DNA of 64,000 nucleotides. Origin: Alphaproteobacteria bacterium. Its GTDB lineage: Bacteria > Pseudomonadota > Alphaproteobacteria > Rhodobacterales > Rhodobacteraceae. A program made the translations under genes and the position numbers. The DNA lies in contig JASBSZ010000015.1 in NCBI GenBank assembly GCA_030148665.1, positions 62,001 to 126,000 on the forward strand, written 5' to 3'. Each line of letters begins with the position of its first letter. Positions within the stretch are counted from its first letter, which is position 1. Positions 45,366 through 54,624 of this stretch are shown here, piece after piece. The notes below the pieces were generated by a model. That model had not been told where the DNA came from, made no database searches, and worked only from the letters and a program-made list of their open reading frames with translations.

Positions 45366-46616
45366 ATGAGTGACGCTACAGGACCGATCGTAACAGCCGA
45401 TGGCGTGCCTCTGAAGCGCAAGCTGGCGCAGGCAATGTTCCGAAGCCGTGCGCGTGCCTTCGGCCTGGCATTGCCGCTGCTGGCCTTCATCATCGTTGCC
45501 TTCATCATTCCGATTCTGACCCTCCTCTATCGCGGTGTTCACGATCCGCGCTTTGCCCAGTTCATGCCGCGCACGACGGCAATCATTCAGAAATGGGACA
45601 CGAAATCCCCCGTGACCGAGGAGATGGCCGCCGCGCTTGTCGCCGATATGGTGGTGGCCCGAAAGGAACGCACCATCGGCCAGGTCGCGACCCGCGTGAA
45701 TCGCGAATTGCCGGGCACGCGCTCGTTGTTCACATCGACCGCACGCAAGGCCAAGAAGATGAAGCCGCCCTATCTCGAGGCGCTGATCAAGAAGGACAGG
45801 AAATGGGGCGACAACGCCACCTGGCAGGCGATCAAGATCACCGCCAAGACCTATACGCCGGCCTATCTGTTGCAGGCGGTTGACCTGAAATACAACGCCG
45901 ATGGCAGCATCACACGCCAGCCCGAGCGGTATCGCATCTATCTGAAACTGTTGATTCGCACGATGCGTATTTCGCTGATCGTGACGCTGGCAACGCTGGT
46001 TCTGGGCTATCCGGTGGCCTATCTGCTGTCCACCCTGCCGGTGCGCACGTCGAACATGCTGCTTATCCTCGTACTGCTGCCCTTCTGGACGTCGCTCTTG
46101 GTGCGTACCACCTCGTGGATCGCGATATTGCAAAGCGAGGGCGTGTTGAACAACCTGTTTGTTCTGTTCGGCATCACCACCGATCAACAGCGGTTCTCGA
46201 TGATCTACAATGAAACCGGCGTGCTGATTGCGATGACGCATATCCTGCTGCCTTTCATGATCTTGCCGCTTTACTCGGTAATGAAGACGATCCCGCCATC
46301 CTATGTGCGGGCGGCCAAATCCATGGGCGCGCGACCGGCAACCGCCTTCTGGCGGGTCTATTTCCCGCAATCGGTTCCCGGTATCGGGGCGGGGGCGTTG
46401 CTCGTGTTCATTCTGGCGATCGGCTATTACATCACGCCGGCCCTGGTGGGCGGCGAGGACGGGCAGATGATCTCGAACATGATCGATTTCCACATGCGCA
46501 AGAGCCTGAACTGGAACCTGGCCGCCGCGCTGGGCGCGGTGCTGCTGGTCGTCGTGCTGTTCTTCTTCTGGCTGTATGACCGGCTGGTGGGCATCGACAA
46601 CATGAAGCTGGGATGA
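45366..46616 (+). CDS. potB: Polyamine-type ABC transporter permease (PotB-like)
   Basis: A 416-residue permease with six membrane segments; the cytoplasmic EAA-type loop appears as YVRAAKSMGARPATAFWRVYFPQS. Between the first and second segments lies a long soluble insertion (about residues 55-185), which is longer than in E. coli PotB and appears to be periplasmic. It pairs with the next gene to form the transmembrane channel. Stop overlaps potC start (ATGA). Confidence 0.88.
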   Translation: MSDATGPIVTADGVPLKRKLAQAMFRSRARAFGLALPLLAFIIVAFIIPILTLLYRGVHDPRFAQFMPRTTAIIQKWDTKSPVTEEMAAALVADMVVARKERTIGQVATRVNRELPGTRSLFTSTARKAKKMKPPYLEALIKKDRKWGDNATWQAIKITAKTYTPAYLLQAVDLKYNADGSITRQPERYRIYLKLLIRTMRISLIVTLATLVLGYPVAYLLSTLPVRTSNMLLILVLLPFWTSLLVRTTSWIAILQSEGVLNNLFVLFGITTDQQRFSMIYNETGVLIAMTHILLPFMILPLYSVMKTIPPSYVRAAKSMGARPATAFWRVYFPQSVPGIGAGALLVFILAIGYYITPALVGGEDGQMISNMIDFHMRKSLNWNLAAALGAVLLVVVLFFFWLYDRLVGIDNMKLG

Positions 46617-47878
46617 TCGCCGTGACCGAAGAAAAGAAAAGCTACCGATACATCCCGCCGCGCCCGGCGCTCTGGCTGCCGATATCGATTCCGGCCTTTC
46701 TGGGGGCGGTCATCGGATGGATGACGGCCGAGGGCGATCGCGCGCTGTACCTGCCGTTCATCCTGGGCGGGGCGGCAATCTTTGCGCTCGCCGCTCTGGT
46801 GTCGGCGCTGTACCTGGAACGCGTGCGCAAATGGTCGGGCTGGATCATCGGGGCGGTCTTTCTGGTGGCGGGAACGCTGTCTTTCGGTCTGGCCTATGGG
46901 ATTGTCATTTCCATTGTCGGTTACATCATCGGGCGCATGGCAATCTGGATCGCAACCGGAGATTATCGCCTGAACATGCCGCCCTATGCCACGTCGGGTG
47001 AGGTGGCGTGGTTCTACGGTTTCCGGGTGCTCTGCGGGCTGATCTTCCTGTTCCTGATCATGCCCATCATCATCATCATTCCGCTGTCGTTCAACGCGAC
47101 GCCCTATTTCAGCTTTACCCCCGAGATGATCTCGCTCAATCCGGAGGGCTATTCGCTGCGCTGGTACTGGGACATTCTGCAAAACGGCATGGCGAACCCG
47201 AATTCCACGGGATGGGCGTTTTTCAACGACATGTGGCAGAATGCCCAGTGGATACGGGCGATCAAGAACTCGTTCTGGATCGGGACCTGGGCGACGCTGC
47301 TGGCAACCGCGCTGGGCACGCTGGCGGCGATCGGGCTGTCGCGTGACGAAATGCCTTGGCGGCGTTCGATCACCGCGCTGCTGATTTCGCCCATGATCGT
47401 GCCGCTGGTGATTACCGCGTCGGGCCTGTTCTTTTTCTTCTCGGATCTGGGGCTGGCCAAGACCTACACGGGAGTGATCCTGGCCCATGCGGTGCTGGGC
47501 ACGCCTTTTGTCATCATCACGGTGACGGCAACGCTGGTCGGGTTCGACCAGAGCCTGACGCGCGCTGCCGCCAATATGGGGGCCGGGCCGATCACGACCT
47601 TTTTCAAGGTGCAGATGCCGTTGATCCTGCCGGGGGTGATTTCCGGTGCTCTGTTTGCCTTTATCACCTCGTTCGACGAGGTGGTCGTGGTGCTGCAGCT
47701 GGCTGACGTCAAGCAGCGCACCATTCCGCGCCAGATGTTCAGCGGGATTCGCGAGCAGATCAGCCCGACCATCCTGGCCGTGGCGACGATCCTGGTGATC
47801 ATCTCGATCGGGCTGCTGACGATGGTGGAACTGCTGCGGCGCCGTTCCGAAAGGTTGCGCGGGCTGAGCCCCGGCTGA
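46613..47878 (+). CDS. potC: Polyamine-type ABC transporter permease (PotC-like)
   Basis: A 421-residue permease, longer than E. coli PotC because of three additional hydrophobic segments in its first 130 residues. The conserved core follows from about residue 130; the EAA-type loop reads LTRAAANMGAGPITTFFKVQMPLI. It forms the heterodimeric channel with PotB. A GTG three codons downstream is an alternative start. A dispersed repeat lies just after its stop codon. Confidence 0.87.
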   Translation: MIAVTEEKKSYRYIPPRPALWLPISIPAFLGAVIGWMTAEGDRALYLPFILGGAAIFALAALVSALYLERVRKWSGWIIGAVFLVAGTLSFGLAYGIVISIVGYIIGRMAIWIATGDYRLNMPPYATSGEVAWFYGFRVLCGLIFLFLIMPIIIIIPLSFNATPYFSFTPEMISLNPEGYSLRWYWDILQNGMANPNSTGWAFFNDMWQNAQWIRAIKNSFWIGTWATLLATALGTLAAIGLSRDEMPWRRSITALLISPMIVPLVITASGLFFFFSDLGLAKTYTGVILAHAVLGTPFVIITVTATLVGFDQSLTRAAANMGAGPITTFFKVQMPLILPGVISGALFAFITSFDEVVVVLQLADVKQRTIPRQMFSGIREQISPTILAVATILVIISIGLLTMVELLRRRSERLRGLSPG

Positions 47879-47881
47879 TCC

Positions 47882-47917
47882 GCGCCTGCGGCGCATGCGT
47901 ATTTGAGCAAAGAAGAA
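47882..47917 (+). repeat. Dispersed 3' element, copy 1
   Basis: Short GC hairpin GCGCC-TGC-GGCGC (47882-47894) followed by GCGTATTTGAGCAAAGAAGA and one more A (47897-47917), directly after potC. The tail is shared with copies at 55200 and 59315, always downstream of a gene and in its sense orientation. Confidence 0.65.
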
Positions 47918-47920
47918 ACA

Positions 47921-47936
47921 GGGGGCTCAGGCCCCC
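47921..47936 (-). terminator. Hairpin at the end of the AEC carrier gene
   Basis: GGGGGC-TCAG-GCCCCC overlaps the AEC stop codon and, read on the minus strand, is followed by the T-rich TGTTTCTTCTTTG. This looks like an intrinsic terminator for the minus-strand operon. Confidence 0.6.
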
Positions 47937-48862
47937 AGCACCGTCAGCCAGAAGGTGACCGACAGGATCGAGGCCGCCGTGCCCGCCAGTACGGCCGTTG
48001 CTGCCACCCGGCGGGCGCGCCCATACATGTTGGCGAATATATAGGCATTGACGCCGGGCGCCATGGCGGCGGTCAGGGTGGCGCTGCGGATCATGCCCTC
48101 GGGCAGCGCGAACACCCTTGAGGACAGCGTGTAGGCGATCAGCGGGTGCAGCATCAACGAGATCGCGATGACCCAGGCGACCTCGCGCCAGTCGCCCTCG
48201 GGACGATAGCGATACAGGATGCCGCCAAGGGCGAACAGGGCGGTGGGCAGGGCCGCGCGGATCACCAGATCAAAGGCATGGGTCAGCGGCTGGGGCAGGG
48301 CCAGCCCCGTGAGGTTGACGACAAAGCCCGCGATGATCGCCTGCACGAGGGGGTTTGAAAGGATCGCGCGCGCCACCCGCAACAGAGACGCGCCCAGCCC
48401 GTGGCCGCGGTTGCGGATGCTCTCCATCGTGGTGATGCCCAGCACATAGCAGAACGGCGCGTGGATCGAGATGATCGCATAGTTGGGGCCCAGCGCATCG
48501 GGGCCAAAGGCGCGTTCCATGATCGGCAGGCCCAGCAGGACGGTATTGGCAAACAGCGCCGCAAAGCCGATGGCGACGCTGTCCTGCCAGTCGCGCCCGA
48601 ACAGCAGCCGCGCGCCCAGCATTCCGGCCAGAAAGCCAGCCAGCGAGCCGGTGTAGTACGACGCCAGCAGCCGCGGGTCATAGCCCTGGCCGAGGTCGAG
48701 CGTCGAGATCGCCCGGAACAGCAGCAACGGAATCGCAAAGTTCTGCGAAAACCGCATGAGCGTGTCGATGGCGTCATCGGAAAACCAGTTTCGCCAGCGC
48801 GCGGCCCAGCCGAACGAGATCACCAGAAAGACGGGCAGGGTGATTTCCAGCAGCGCGCCCAC
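47927..48862 (-). CDS. AEC-family (auxin efflux carrier-like) transporter
   Basis: A 311-residue membrane protein with about ten hydrophobic segments and the AEC pattern: FLVISFGWAARWRNWFSDDAI at the N-terminus, FANTVLLGLPI in the middle, and the C-terminal half starting PLVQAIIAGFVVNLTG. AEC proteins export or exchange small organic anions. The start is GTG 48862, four bases after the MBL hydrolase stop; coupled translation is likely because no strong ribosome binding site is seen. Last gene of the minus-strand operon. Substrate unknown. Confidence 0.83.
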   Translation of the reverse strand: MGALLEITLPVFLVISFGWAARWRNWFSDDAIDTLMRFSQNFAIPLLLFRAISTLDLGQGYDPRLLASYYTGSLAGFLAGMLGARLLFGRDWQDSVAIGFAALFANTVLLGLPIMERAFGPDALGPNYAIISIHAPFCYVLGITTMESIRNRGHGLGASLLRVARAILSNPLVQAIIAGFVVNLTGLALPQPLTHAFDLVIRAALPTALFALGGILYRYRPEGDWREVAWVIAISLMLHPLIAYTLSSRVFALPEGMIRSATLTAAMAPGVNAYIFANMYGRARRVAATAVLAGTAASILSVTFWLTVLGA

Positions 48863-48866
48863 GCGC

Positions 48867-49676
48867 CTAGGCTTCCAGCTCGATCACCATGCCGTCATGG
48901 GCGGGGGTGACGTTTTCGGGGGTCTCAATGCACAGGGTTCGATAGTCGAGGTCGAAATGCATGTTGGTCAGGATGCCGCGTCTGGGGGCCGCGCGGGCGA
49001 TCCAGTCGAGGCTTTGTTCCAGATGCGAATGCGTTGGATGCGGATCGCGGCGCAGCGCGTCCAGCACCCAGACGTCAAGCCCCTGCACGGCCTTCCATGC
49101 GGCGTCATACATCTCGGCAACATCGGGCAGATAGGCCAGCCCGCCAATGCGAAAGCCCAGCGCATCGATGCTTCCATGACCCACGGTAAAGGGCGTCAGG
49201 GTCAGCATGCCCCCGGCGCCGTCCACCTGCACCGGCCCGTCGATGCCGTGCAGGTCGAGGATCGGGCGATAGGGGCTGCCCTCGGGCTGCACGAAGGCAT
49301 AGCCAAAGCGGCTGATCAGCGCCTCTTGCGTGGGGCCGTCGGCCCAGACGGGCAGGCGGCGGCCAATGTTGAAGACGATCATGCGCAGATCGTCCAGCCC
49401 GTGCACATGGTCGGCATGCTGGTGGGTATAAACGACGCCATCCAGCGTGCCGACCCCGGCATCCAGCAGCTGCTGGCGCATGTCGGGCGAGGTGTCGATC
49501 AGCACCCGTGTCGTGCCTTTGCCGGTGACGCGTTCGACCAGCATCGAGCAGCGGCGGCGGCGGTTGCGGGGCTCATCCGGGTCGCAGGCCCCCCAGTTGC
49601 CGCCCGGCTGCTCGGCAAGCCGTGGCACGCCGCCCGAGGAGCCGCAGCCAAGTATGGTAAAGCGCAGCCTTGCCAT
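48867..49676 (-). CDS. MBL-fold metallohydrolase (PhnP-like)
   Basis: A 269-residue metallo-beta-lactamase-fold enzyme. THQHADHVHGLDDLR is the HxHxDH zinc motif; further His residues in VGHGSIDALGF and DPHPTHSHLEQS complete the site. It resembles PhnP-type cyclic phosphodiesterases, though no phn genes are nearby. ATG 49676 overlaps the tatD stop by one base (TGATG); GTG one codon upstream is possible. The placement after tatD is common in Rhodobacteraceae. Confidence 0.85.
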   Translation of the reverse strand: MARLRFTILGCGSSGGVPRLAEQPGGNWGACDPDEPRNRRRRCSMLVERVTGKGTTRVLIDTSPDMRQQLLDAGVGTLDGVVYTHQHADHVHGLDDLRMIVFNIGRRLPVWADGPTQEALISRFGYAFVQPEGSPYRPILDLHGIDGPVQVDGAGGMLTLTPFTVGHGSIDALGFRIGGLAYLPDVAEMYDAAWKAVQGLDVWVLDALRRDPHPTHSHLEQSLDWIARAAPRRGILTNMHFDLDYRTLCIETPENVTPAHDGMVIELEA

Positions 49677-50464
49677 CACGCAGCCTTTGTGAACAGGCGG
49701 TCGAAATTCGCACTGGTCTGGCGGGCAAAGGCGGCATAGTCCATGCCGAACAGCTCGGCCCCCACGCGGGCGGTCAGCGCGGTATGGGCGGGTTCGTTGC
49801 GCTTGCCGCGATGCGGGGGCGGGGCCAGATAGGGGGCGTCGGTTTCGGTCAGGATCCGGTCAACCGGGGCGGCGGCAAAGATGTCGCGCACGGCCTGCGA
49901 TTTCGGAAAGGTGGCGATCCCCGACATCGACAGGTAAAAGCCCAGCCCCAGCGCGGTTTCGGCCAGATCGGGGCCGGATGAAAAACAGTGCATGACACAG
50001 GAAAAGGCGCCTGCCGCATGTTCGCGCGTCAGGATTTCGGCCATGTCGTCATCGGCATCGCGCGAATGGATGATCAGGGGCAGGCCGCTTTGGCGCGCGG
50101 CCTCGATATGGATCAACAGGCTGTCGATCTGCTGCGCCTTGCTTTCGACGGTATAGTGATAGTCCAGCCCGGTTTCGCCGATGCCGACCATTTTGGGGTG
50201 TTCGGCCAGCGACAGCAGGGCTTCGACCGTGGCCATTTCGGTATCGGCCACATTCATCGGGTGGTTGGCGGCCGCCCAGAATACGCCGTCGAAGCGTTCG
50301 GCAATGGCGCGCACGGGGGCGACCTTGGACAGGCGGGTTGCGATCGTGACCATGCGGGTCACGCCACCCGCCCGGGCATTGTCGATCACCTGGTCGAGGT
50401 CGTCGTTGAAGTCTGGAAAATCCAGATGGCAATGGCTGTCGACGATCTGGGGAATGTCGTTCAT
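49676..50464 (-). CDS. tatD: TatD-family metal-dependent DNase
   Basis: A 262-residue TIM-barrel hydrolase: VDSHCHLDFPDF at the N-terminus with the first metal-binding His pair, GETGLDYHY, PLIIHSRDADDDM, and LTETDAPYLAPPPHRGKRN near the C-terminus. TatD/YcfH proteins are metal-dependent deoxyribonucleases. It lies between holB and the MBL hydrolase in the same orientation. Confidence 0.92.
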   Translation of the reverse strand: MNDIPQIVDSHCHLDFPDFNDDLDQVIDNARAGGVTRMVTIATRLSKVAPVRAIAERFDGVFWAAANHPMNVADTEMATVEALLSLAEHPKMVGIGETGLDYHYTVESKAQQIDSLLIHIEAARQSGLPLIIHSRDADDDMAEILTREHAAGAFSCVMHCFSSGPDLAETALGLGFYLSMSGIATFPKSQAVRDIFAAAPVDRILTETDAPYLAPPPHRGKRNEPAHTALTARVGAELFGMDYAAFARQTSANFDRLFTKAA

Positions 50465-50501
50465 CTGCGACTCTTTCCGGCCGGGGGTGTCAGTTGGGGC
50501 G

Positions 50502-51644
50502 TCAGACGGCCCTGAGTGGTGCCGCCGTCTGGTCGATCTTCAGCAACATATCGAGGATCACCGAGGCGGGGTCAAGATTGACGGCGCGGCCATGGCTGCT
50601 GCGCTCGGCCAGCAGGGTGGCGGTTTCGGCCCAGCGGCGCGCGGCGGGCAGGTCGGGCGACAGGCGCGAAAGGATTTCACCCTCGTCGGCAGTGACCGCA
50701 GGCGTTGGCGCGCCGTTGGCCCCGGTCAGGGCAAGCCGGTGCAGCAGGATGTCGATCAGGCGCAACACCAGATCATAGCGCGCTTCGTTCCCCTTGCCGG
50801 TGCAGCTTTCGGCCAGCCGGATCATGGCGGGCCGGTCGGCACGGGGCCGCGCGGCAAGCATGTCCAGCAGCGCGGAATAAAGCCCCACCCCGTCGCCCGC
50901 CATCAGCCGGATCGCCTCGCCCGCCGAGCCACCCGCCAGCGCGCCAAGGCCCGAGACATCGCCTTCGGGGGCAAAGCCCGCGGCCGATATGGCGCGGGCC
51001 AGGTCATCGGCCGCCAGAGGCCCGCAGGCAAGCGTGCGGCAGCGGCTGCGGATCGTCGGCAACAGGCGCATGGGCTGATGCGCGATCAAAAGCAGGGTGA
51101 CGCGCGCGGGGGGCTCTTCCAGAATTTTCAGCAGCGCGTTGGCGGCGGCGTTGTTCATCTCGTCGGCCGCGTCAACGATCGCAACCCGCCGCCCGCCATC
51201 GGCGGCGGAAAGCGCGAAAAAGGATTTCAGGCGCCGCACCTCGTCAACGGTGATGGCCTGTTTCAGGCGTTTCGCCTTGTCGTCCCAGGGGCGGCGGCAC
51301 AGAAACAGCCGCGGTTCGGCCAGCGCGGCCATGCGGCGGATCACCGGGTGGCCGGGGTCGGTATCCAGGCTTTCGGGCGGGGCAGGGGGGGCGAACAGGC
51401 CGCCCTCGTCCTCGGGCAGGGTCAGCAGAAAACGCGCGATGCGCCAGGCCAGCGTCGCCTTGCCCACGCCGCGCGGGCCGGTCAGCAGCCAGGCATGGTG
51501 CAGCCGCCCGCCCGTGTGCGCTTGCAGAAAGGCGCGCTCGGCCTGCTGCTGGCCGAACAGATGCTGCGTGTGGCGCGGATGCGGCGCGCCCTCCAGCGCG
51601 TCGGGCTCGGGGATGTCGGCATCCTGTTCGGGCCGTCTGCTCAT
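50502..51644 (-). CDS. holB: DNA polymerase III delta' subunit
   Basis: A 380-residue AAA+ clamp-loader subunit: HAWLLTGPRGVGKATLAWRIA gives the P-loop region, NAAANALLKILEEPP is the sensor-1 block, and the C-terminal half holds the collar domain. It helps load the beta clamp. The ATG overlaps the tmk stop (ATGA), the classic tmk-holB arrangement. It has no zinc-binding cysteine set, which is usual for some alphaproteobacterial delta' subunits. Confidence 0.92.
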   Translation of the reverse strand: MSRRPEQDADIPEPDALEGAPHPRHTQHLFGQQQAERAFLQAHTGGRLHHAWLLTGPRGVGKATLAWRIARFLLTLPEDEGGLFAPPAPPESLDTDPGHPVIRRMAALAEPRLFLCRRPWDDKAKRLKQAITVDEVRRLKSFFALSAADGGRRVAIVDAADEMNNAAANALLKILEEPPARVTLLLIAHQPMRLLPTIRSRCRTLACGPLAADDLARAISAAGFAPEGDVSGLGALAGGSAGEAIRLMAGDGVGLYSALLDMLAARPRADRPAMIRLAESCTGKGNEARYDLVLRLIDILLHRLALTGANGAPTPAVTADEGEILSRLSPDLPAARRWAETATLLAERSSHGRAVNLDPASVILDMLLKIDQTAAPLRAV

Positions 51645-52267
51645 GCCGCCCCCTCTTGCACGGCGGCAAGCACATCGGCGGCGATGGCGTCAACCGGGCG
51701 GTTGCCGTCGATCACCCGGCAGCGGGCAGGAAACTCGGCCGCGAGATCAAGAAAGCCCTGTCGCAGCGCCTGCTGGAAGGGCAGGCCGAAATCCTCGAAC
51801 CGGTCCTCGCCGGATTGCCGCGCCAGCCCGCGCGACAGCGCCTGTTCGGGATCCATGTCGATGATGAAGGTCAGATCCGGTTCCCGCCCGATCATCAGCT
51901 TGTGCAGCTTGTCCACAAGGCCCCGCAGCCCCGCGCGCGCGACCCCCTGATAGACACGGGTCGAATCTGCGAAACGGTCGCTGATGACCACCTTGCCAGA
52001 GGCGAGCGCGGGCAGGATCGTGCGTTCCAGATGATCGCGCCGCGCGGCAGTGAAAAGCAGGATCTCGCATTCCGGCGACCAGCGCGCGGGCTCGCCCTCG
52101 ACCAGCAGCTTGCGGATTTCCTCGGCCCCCGGTGCGCCGCCCGGCTCGCGTGTCAGCACGATGTCGCGGCCCTGGCTGCGCAGATGCTCGGCCAGCAGGC
52201 GTGCCTGGGTCGATTTGCCGGATCCGTCGATCCCCTCGAAGGTGATGAACAGCCCGCCGCCCGTCAT
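51641..52267 (-). CDS. tmk: Thymidylate kinase
   Basis: A 208-residue dTMP kinase: P-loop FEGIDGSGKSTQ (9-20), DR-Y motif region DRFADSTRVYQG, and LTREPGGAPGAEEIR. It phosphorylates dTMP to dTDP for DNA synthesis. It is coupled to the carboxypeptidase gene upstream (TGATG) and to holB downstream (ATGA). Confidence 0.95.
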   Translation of the reverse strand: MTGGGLFITFEGIDGSGKSTQARLLAEHLRSQGRDIVLTREPGGAPGAEEIRKLLVEGEPARWSPECEILLFTAARRDHLERTILPALASGKVVISDRFADSTRVYQGVARAGLRGLVDKLHKLMIGREPDLTFIIDMDPEQALSRGLARQSGEDRFEDFGLPFQQALRQGFLDLAAEFPARCRVIDGNRPVDAIAADVLAAVQEGAA

Positions 52268-53418
52268 CAGTTGGCCAGCTGCATGACCTTGGCCGCCAGG
52301 ATCTGCGCCGACAGGCCCATACGGGCGGCAAAGCCTGCCTTTTCAACCGGCTGCGCGGCCACCAGCGGAACCGTGACGGTCTTGAGATCCGGCACCGTGA
52401 TGGTGAGGGTGGCGATCTTCTGGCCTTTGCGTATCGGGGCGGCGACGGGCGATTTCAGTCGAATTTCGCCCTTCAGCTGCTTGCCGGCACTTGCCGGGAG
52501 CAACATCTTCAGGTTGTCCGTCACCTTGAGGTCAACCTTGGCCTGCTTGCCCAGCCAGACATCGGCGCTGCCCACGACCTGCCCCGCCTTTAGCACCTCT
52601 TTCAGGGTGAATTGCCGAAAGGCCCAGTTGATCAGCTTGGCGCCTTCGGTAGCGCGGTCACGGGCGCTTTCAAGGCCCGAAATCATGATGACCACGCGGC
52701 GTCCCTTGCGTTTGGCCGAGCCGACCAGCCCGAAACCCGCCTCTTCGGTGTGACCTGTCTTGAGCCCGTCTGCGCCGATGCTCATCTTCAGCAGCGGGTT
52801 GCGATTGTAGCGGTTCGCGGGCGCCCGGTTGTCAAAGGCGAACTCGCGGATCGAGAAAAACCTGTAATATTCCGGAAAGTCGCGAATGATCCGAGTGGCC
52901 AGCGTGACCAGATCGCGTGCGCTCATCCGCTGTCCGGGGTCGGGCCAGCCGTTCGAGTTGGCAAAACGCGACTGCGTCATGCCCAGCTGGCGCGCGCGTT
53001 CGGTCATGGCGCGTGCAAACTCGGCCTCGGATCCCGCCAGGGCCTCGGCCAGAACGACGCAGGCGTCATTGCCCGAAAGCACGATCACCCCCTTGATCAG
53101 ATCCTCGACGCGCACCTTTTCGCCGGGCTTGAGGAACATGGTCGAGCCGCGGTATTTCGTGGCCGCCGTCGAAACCGGCAGACGTTCGTCCAGCGTCAGG
53201 CGTCCGTCGCGCAAGGCCTCGAACACCATGTAGATCGTCATCAGCTTGGACATCGAGGCCGGCGGAATGGCGACATCCGCATTCTTTTCCAGCAGGACGG
53301 TGCCGGTTGTGTAATCCAGGACAAAGGCTGTCCTGGCCTTGGTTTCCAGCGCGGCAAGGGGTTGTGCCCAGCCCCAGGCCATGACGAGGGCGACTAGCAG
53401 GAAATACGGCCGGATCAC
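52267..53418 (-). CDS. dacC: D-alanyl-D-alanine carboxypeptidase (low-molecular-weight PBP)
   Basis: A 383-residue DacA/DacC-type enzyme: signal peptide (hydrophobic stretch about 5-25), active-site SMSK tetrad, SGN and KTGHTEEAG motifs, and a C-terminal beta domain with an amphipathic tail for membrane attachment. It trims the terminal D-Ala of peptidoglycan stem peptides. GTG 53418 is chosen because AAGGAGG (53426-53432) lies 7 bases ahead; a longer frame to an ATG at 53487 would run into the preceding gene. Exact Dac paralogue is uncertain. Confidence 0.9.
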   Translation of the reverse strand: MIRPYFLLVALVMAWGWAQPLAALETKARTAFVLDYTTGTVLLEKNADVAIPPASMSKLMTIYMVFEALRDGRLTLDERLPVSTAATKYRGSTMFLKPGEKVRVEDLIKGVIVLSGNDACVVLAEALAGSEAEFARAMTERARQLGMTQSRFANSNGWPDPGQRMSARDLVTLATRIIRDFPEYYRFFSIREFAFDNRAPANRYNRNPLLKMSIGADGLKTGHTEEAGFGLVGSAKRKGRRVVIMISGLESARDRATEGAKLINWAFRQFTLKEVLKAGQVVGSADVWLGKQAKVDLKVTDNLKMLLPASAGKQLKGEIRLKSPVAAPIRKGQKIATLTITVPDLKTVTVPLVAAQPVEKAGFAARMGLSAQILAAKVMQLAN

Positions 53419-53446
53419 GTCAGAGCCTCCTTGATATGCGGTCGTG

Positions 53447-54406
53447 TCATCTCGACACGAAATAGGCGTCGGAAAAGCCCAGGGCACGCGCCTTTTTCAG
53501 CAGGACAGCGCGCTCGGAGCCGGTTCTTGCCGGGCCCACGAGGACGCGCCAGAATTTCTTGCCGCGCGATTCCTGCGCCTTGACGATCGGCAACACGCCT
53601 TTCGTGCGCAGCGCGGTGGCGGTGTTGCGGGCATTCTGCTCGACACTGAAGATCCCGATCTGGATAAAGGGCTTGGCCAGCGTCGAAATGGGCTTTGGTG
53701 GTGTGGCGGCAGACGCTTGCGCCGCTTTCGCAGGGCTTGCCTGCTTGTTGGTCGCCTTGTTCCGGGCGGGGGCCTGTCGCTTGGGGTTGGCCCTCGGCCG
53801 GGTGCCGCCCTCGGCCTTGTCGATGGCCTTGGCGGCGATGGCCTTGATCCTGTCCTCAGCCGACCCGGCGGCCTTTTTCCCGTCGCCGGCGCGCTTGTTC
53901 CCGGTCTCGTCAGCGGTCTTTTTCGGCTCGTCCGCCGGCACCGCCTCGCGCCTCAGCGCGGTCACGTTCAACATGGTCGGCTTGCCGGCCAGCACCCCCA
54001 ACGCGGCAGCGGCGTCCGAGGACAGCTGAAATTTCGGTCCCGGATTGTCCCGCTCGCGCTTGAACAGGGCACCGATCACGAATTTCCGGTTTTCCTCGTT
54101 GCGGATGATCACCCGCTCGGGCTGGATATCACCGGGATAGGCCACCCAGACGCCACCCAGAGACGGCCTCCCGTCCCACAGGGCCGTATCGGTTACCTGA
54201 AACACATCGGGGGCCTCGACATCGCGCTCGACCAGCTTGACCGAGCTTTCCGGTGTCGCCCCGGCGGTTTCGCTGACCGGCGCCTTCTTCTTGCCAAGGG
54301 AAAATTCGGGCAGCTTGAAATTCGCTCCGCACCCGGCCAGTGCGAATGACACGACCAGGAACATCGCCCCCGCTCGCGCCCCCGTCGCCGTGCCCAAAGG
54401 ATTCAT
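53447..54406 (-). CDS. SPOR-domain lipoprotein
   Basis: A 319-residue lipoprotein: the signal peptide ends in the lipobox ALAGC, followed by an N-terminal globular part, a Lys/Ala/Pro-rich disordered stretch (about 165-240) and a C-terminal SPOR domain (about 243-319, FIQIGIFSVEQNARNTATAL...FWRVLVGP). SPOR domains bind denuded peptidoglycan at the division site, which suits the neighbouring carboxypeptidase gene. ATG 54406 gives MNPLGTAT; upstream in-frame codons are not signal-peptide-like. Confidence 0.87.
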   Translation of the reverse strand: MNPLGTATGARAGAMFLVVSFALAGCGANFKLPEFSLGKKKAPVSETAGATPESSVKLVERDVEAPDVFQVTDTALWDGRPSLGGVWVAYPGDIQPERVIIRNEENRKFVIGALFKRERDNPGPKFQLSSDAAAALGVLAGKPTMLNVTALRREAVPADEPKKTADETGNKRAGDGKKAAGSAEDRIKAIAAKAIDKAEGGTRPRANPKRQAPARNKATNKQASPAKAAQASAATPPKPISTLAKPFIQIGIFSVEQNARNTATALRTKGVLPIVKAQESRGKKFWRVLVGPARTGSERAVLLKKARALGFSDAYFVSR

Positions 54407-54624
54407 GCGCGCCCCCTGTCGATACCCGCCATGCTGCCCGTTTCGCTGCATGGTTGGATTGCCTGCATGGGCCTCTCCATGTGCGACCATCGTTGCGGTC
54501 GCCTCGGCGGGCCCTCTTTCGCCGGCACTCTAGCCGAGCCACCTCGCCAAGGGAAGTGGCGCTCGACCGGATTTGATCGTACCGGCGACATTTGGCTGAG
54601 CCCGTGTCGGCGTGTTCGCCCGGT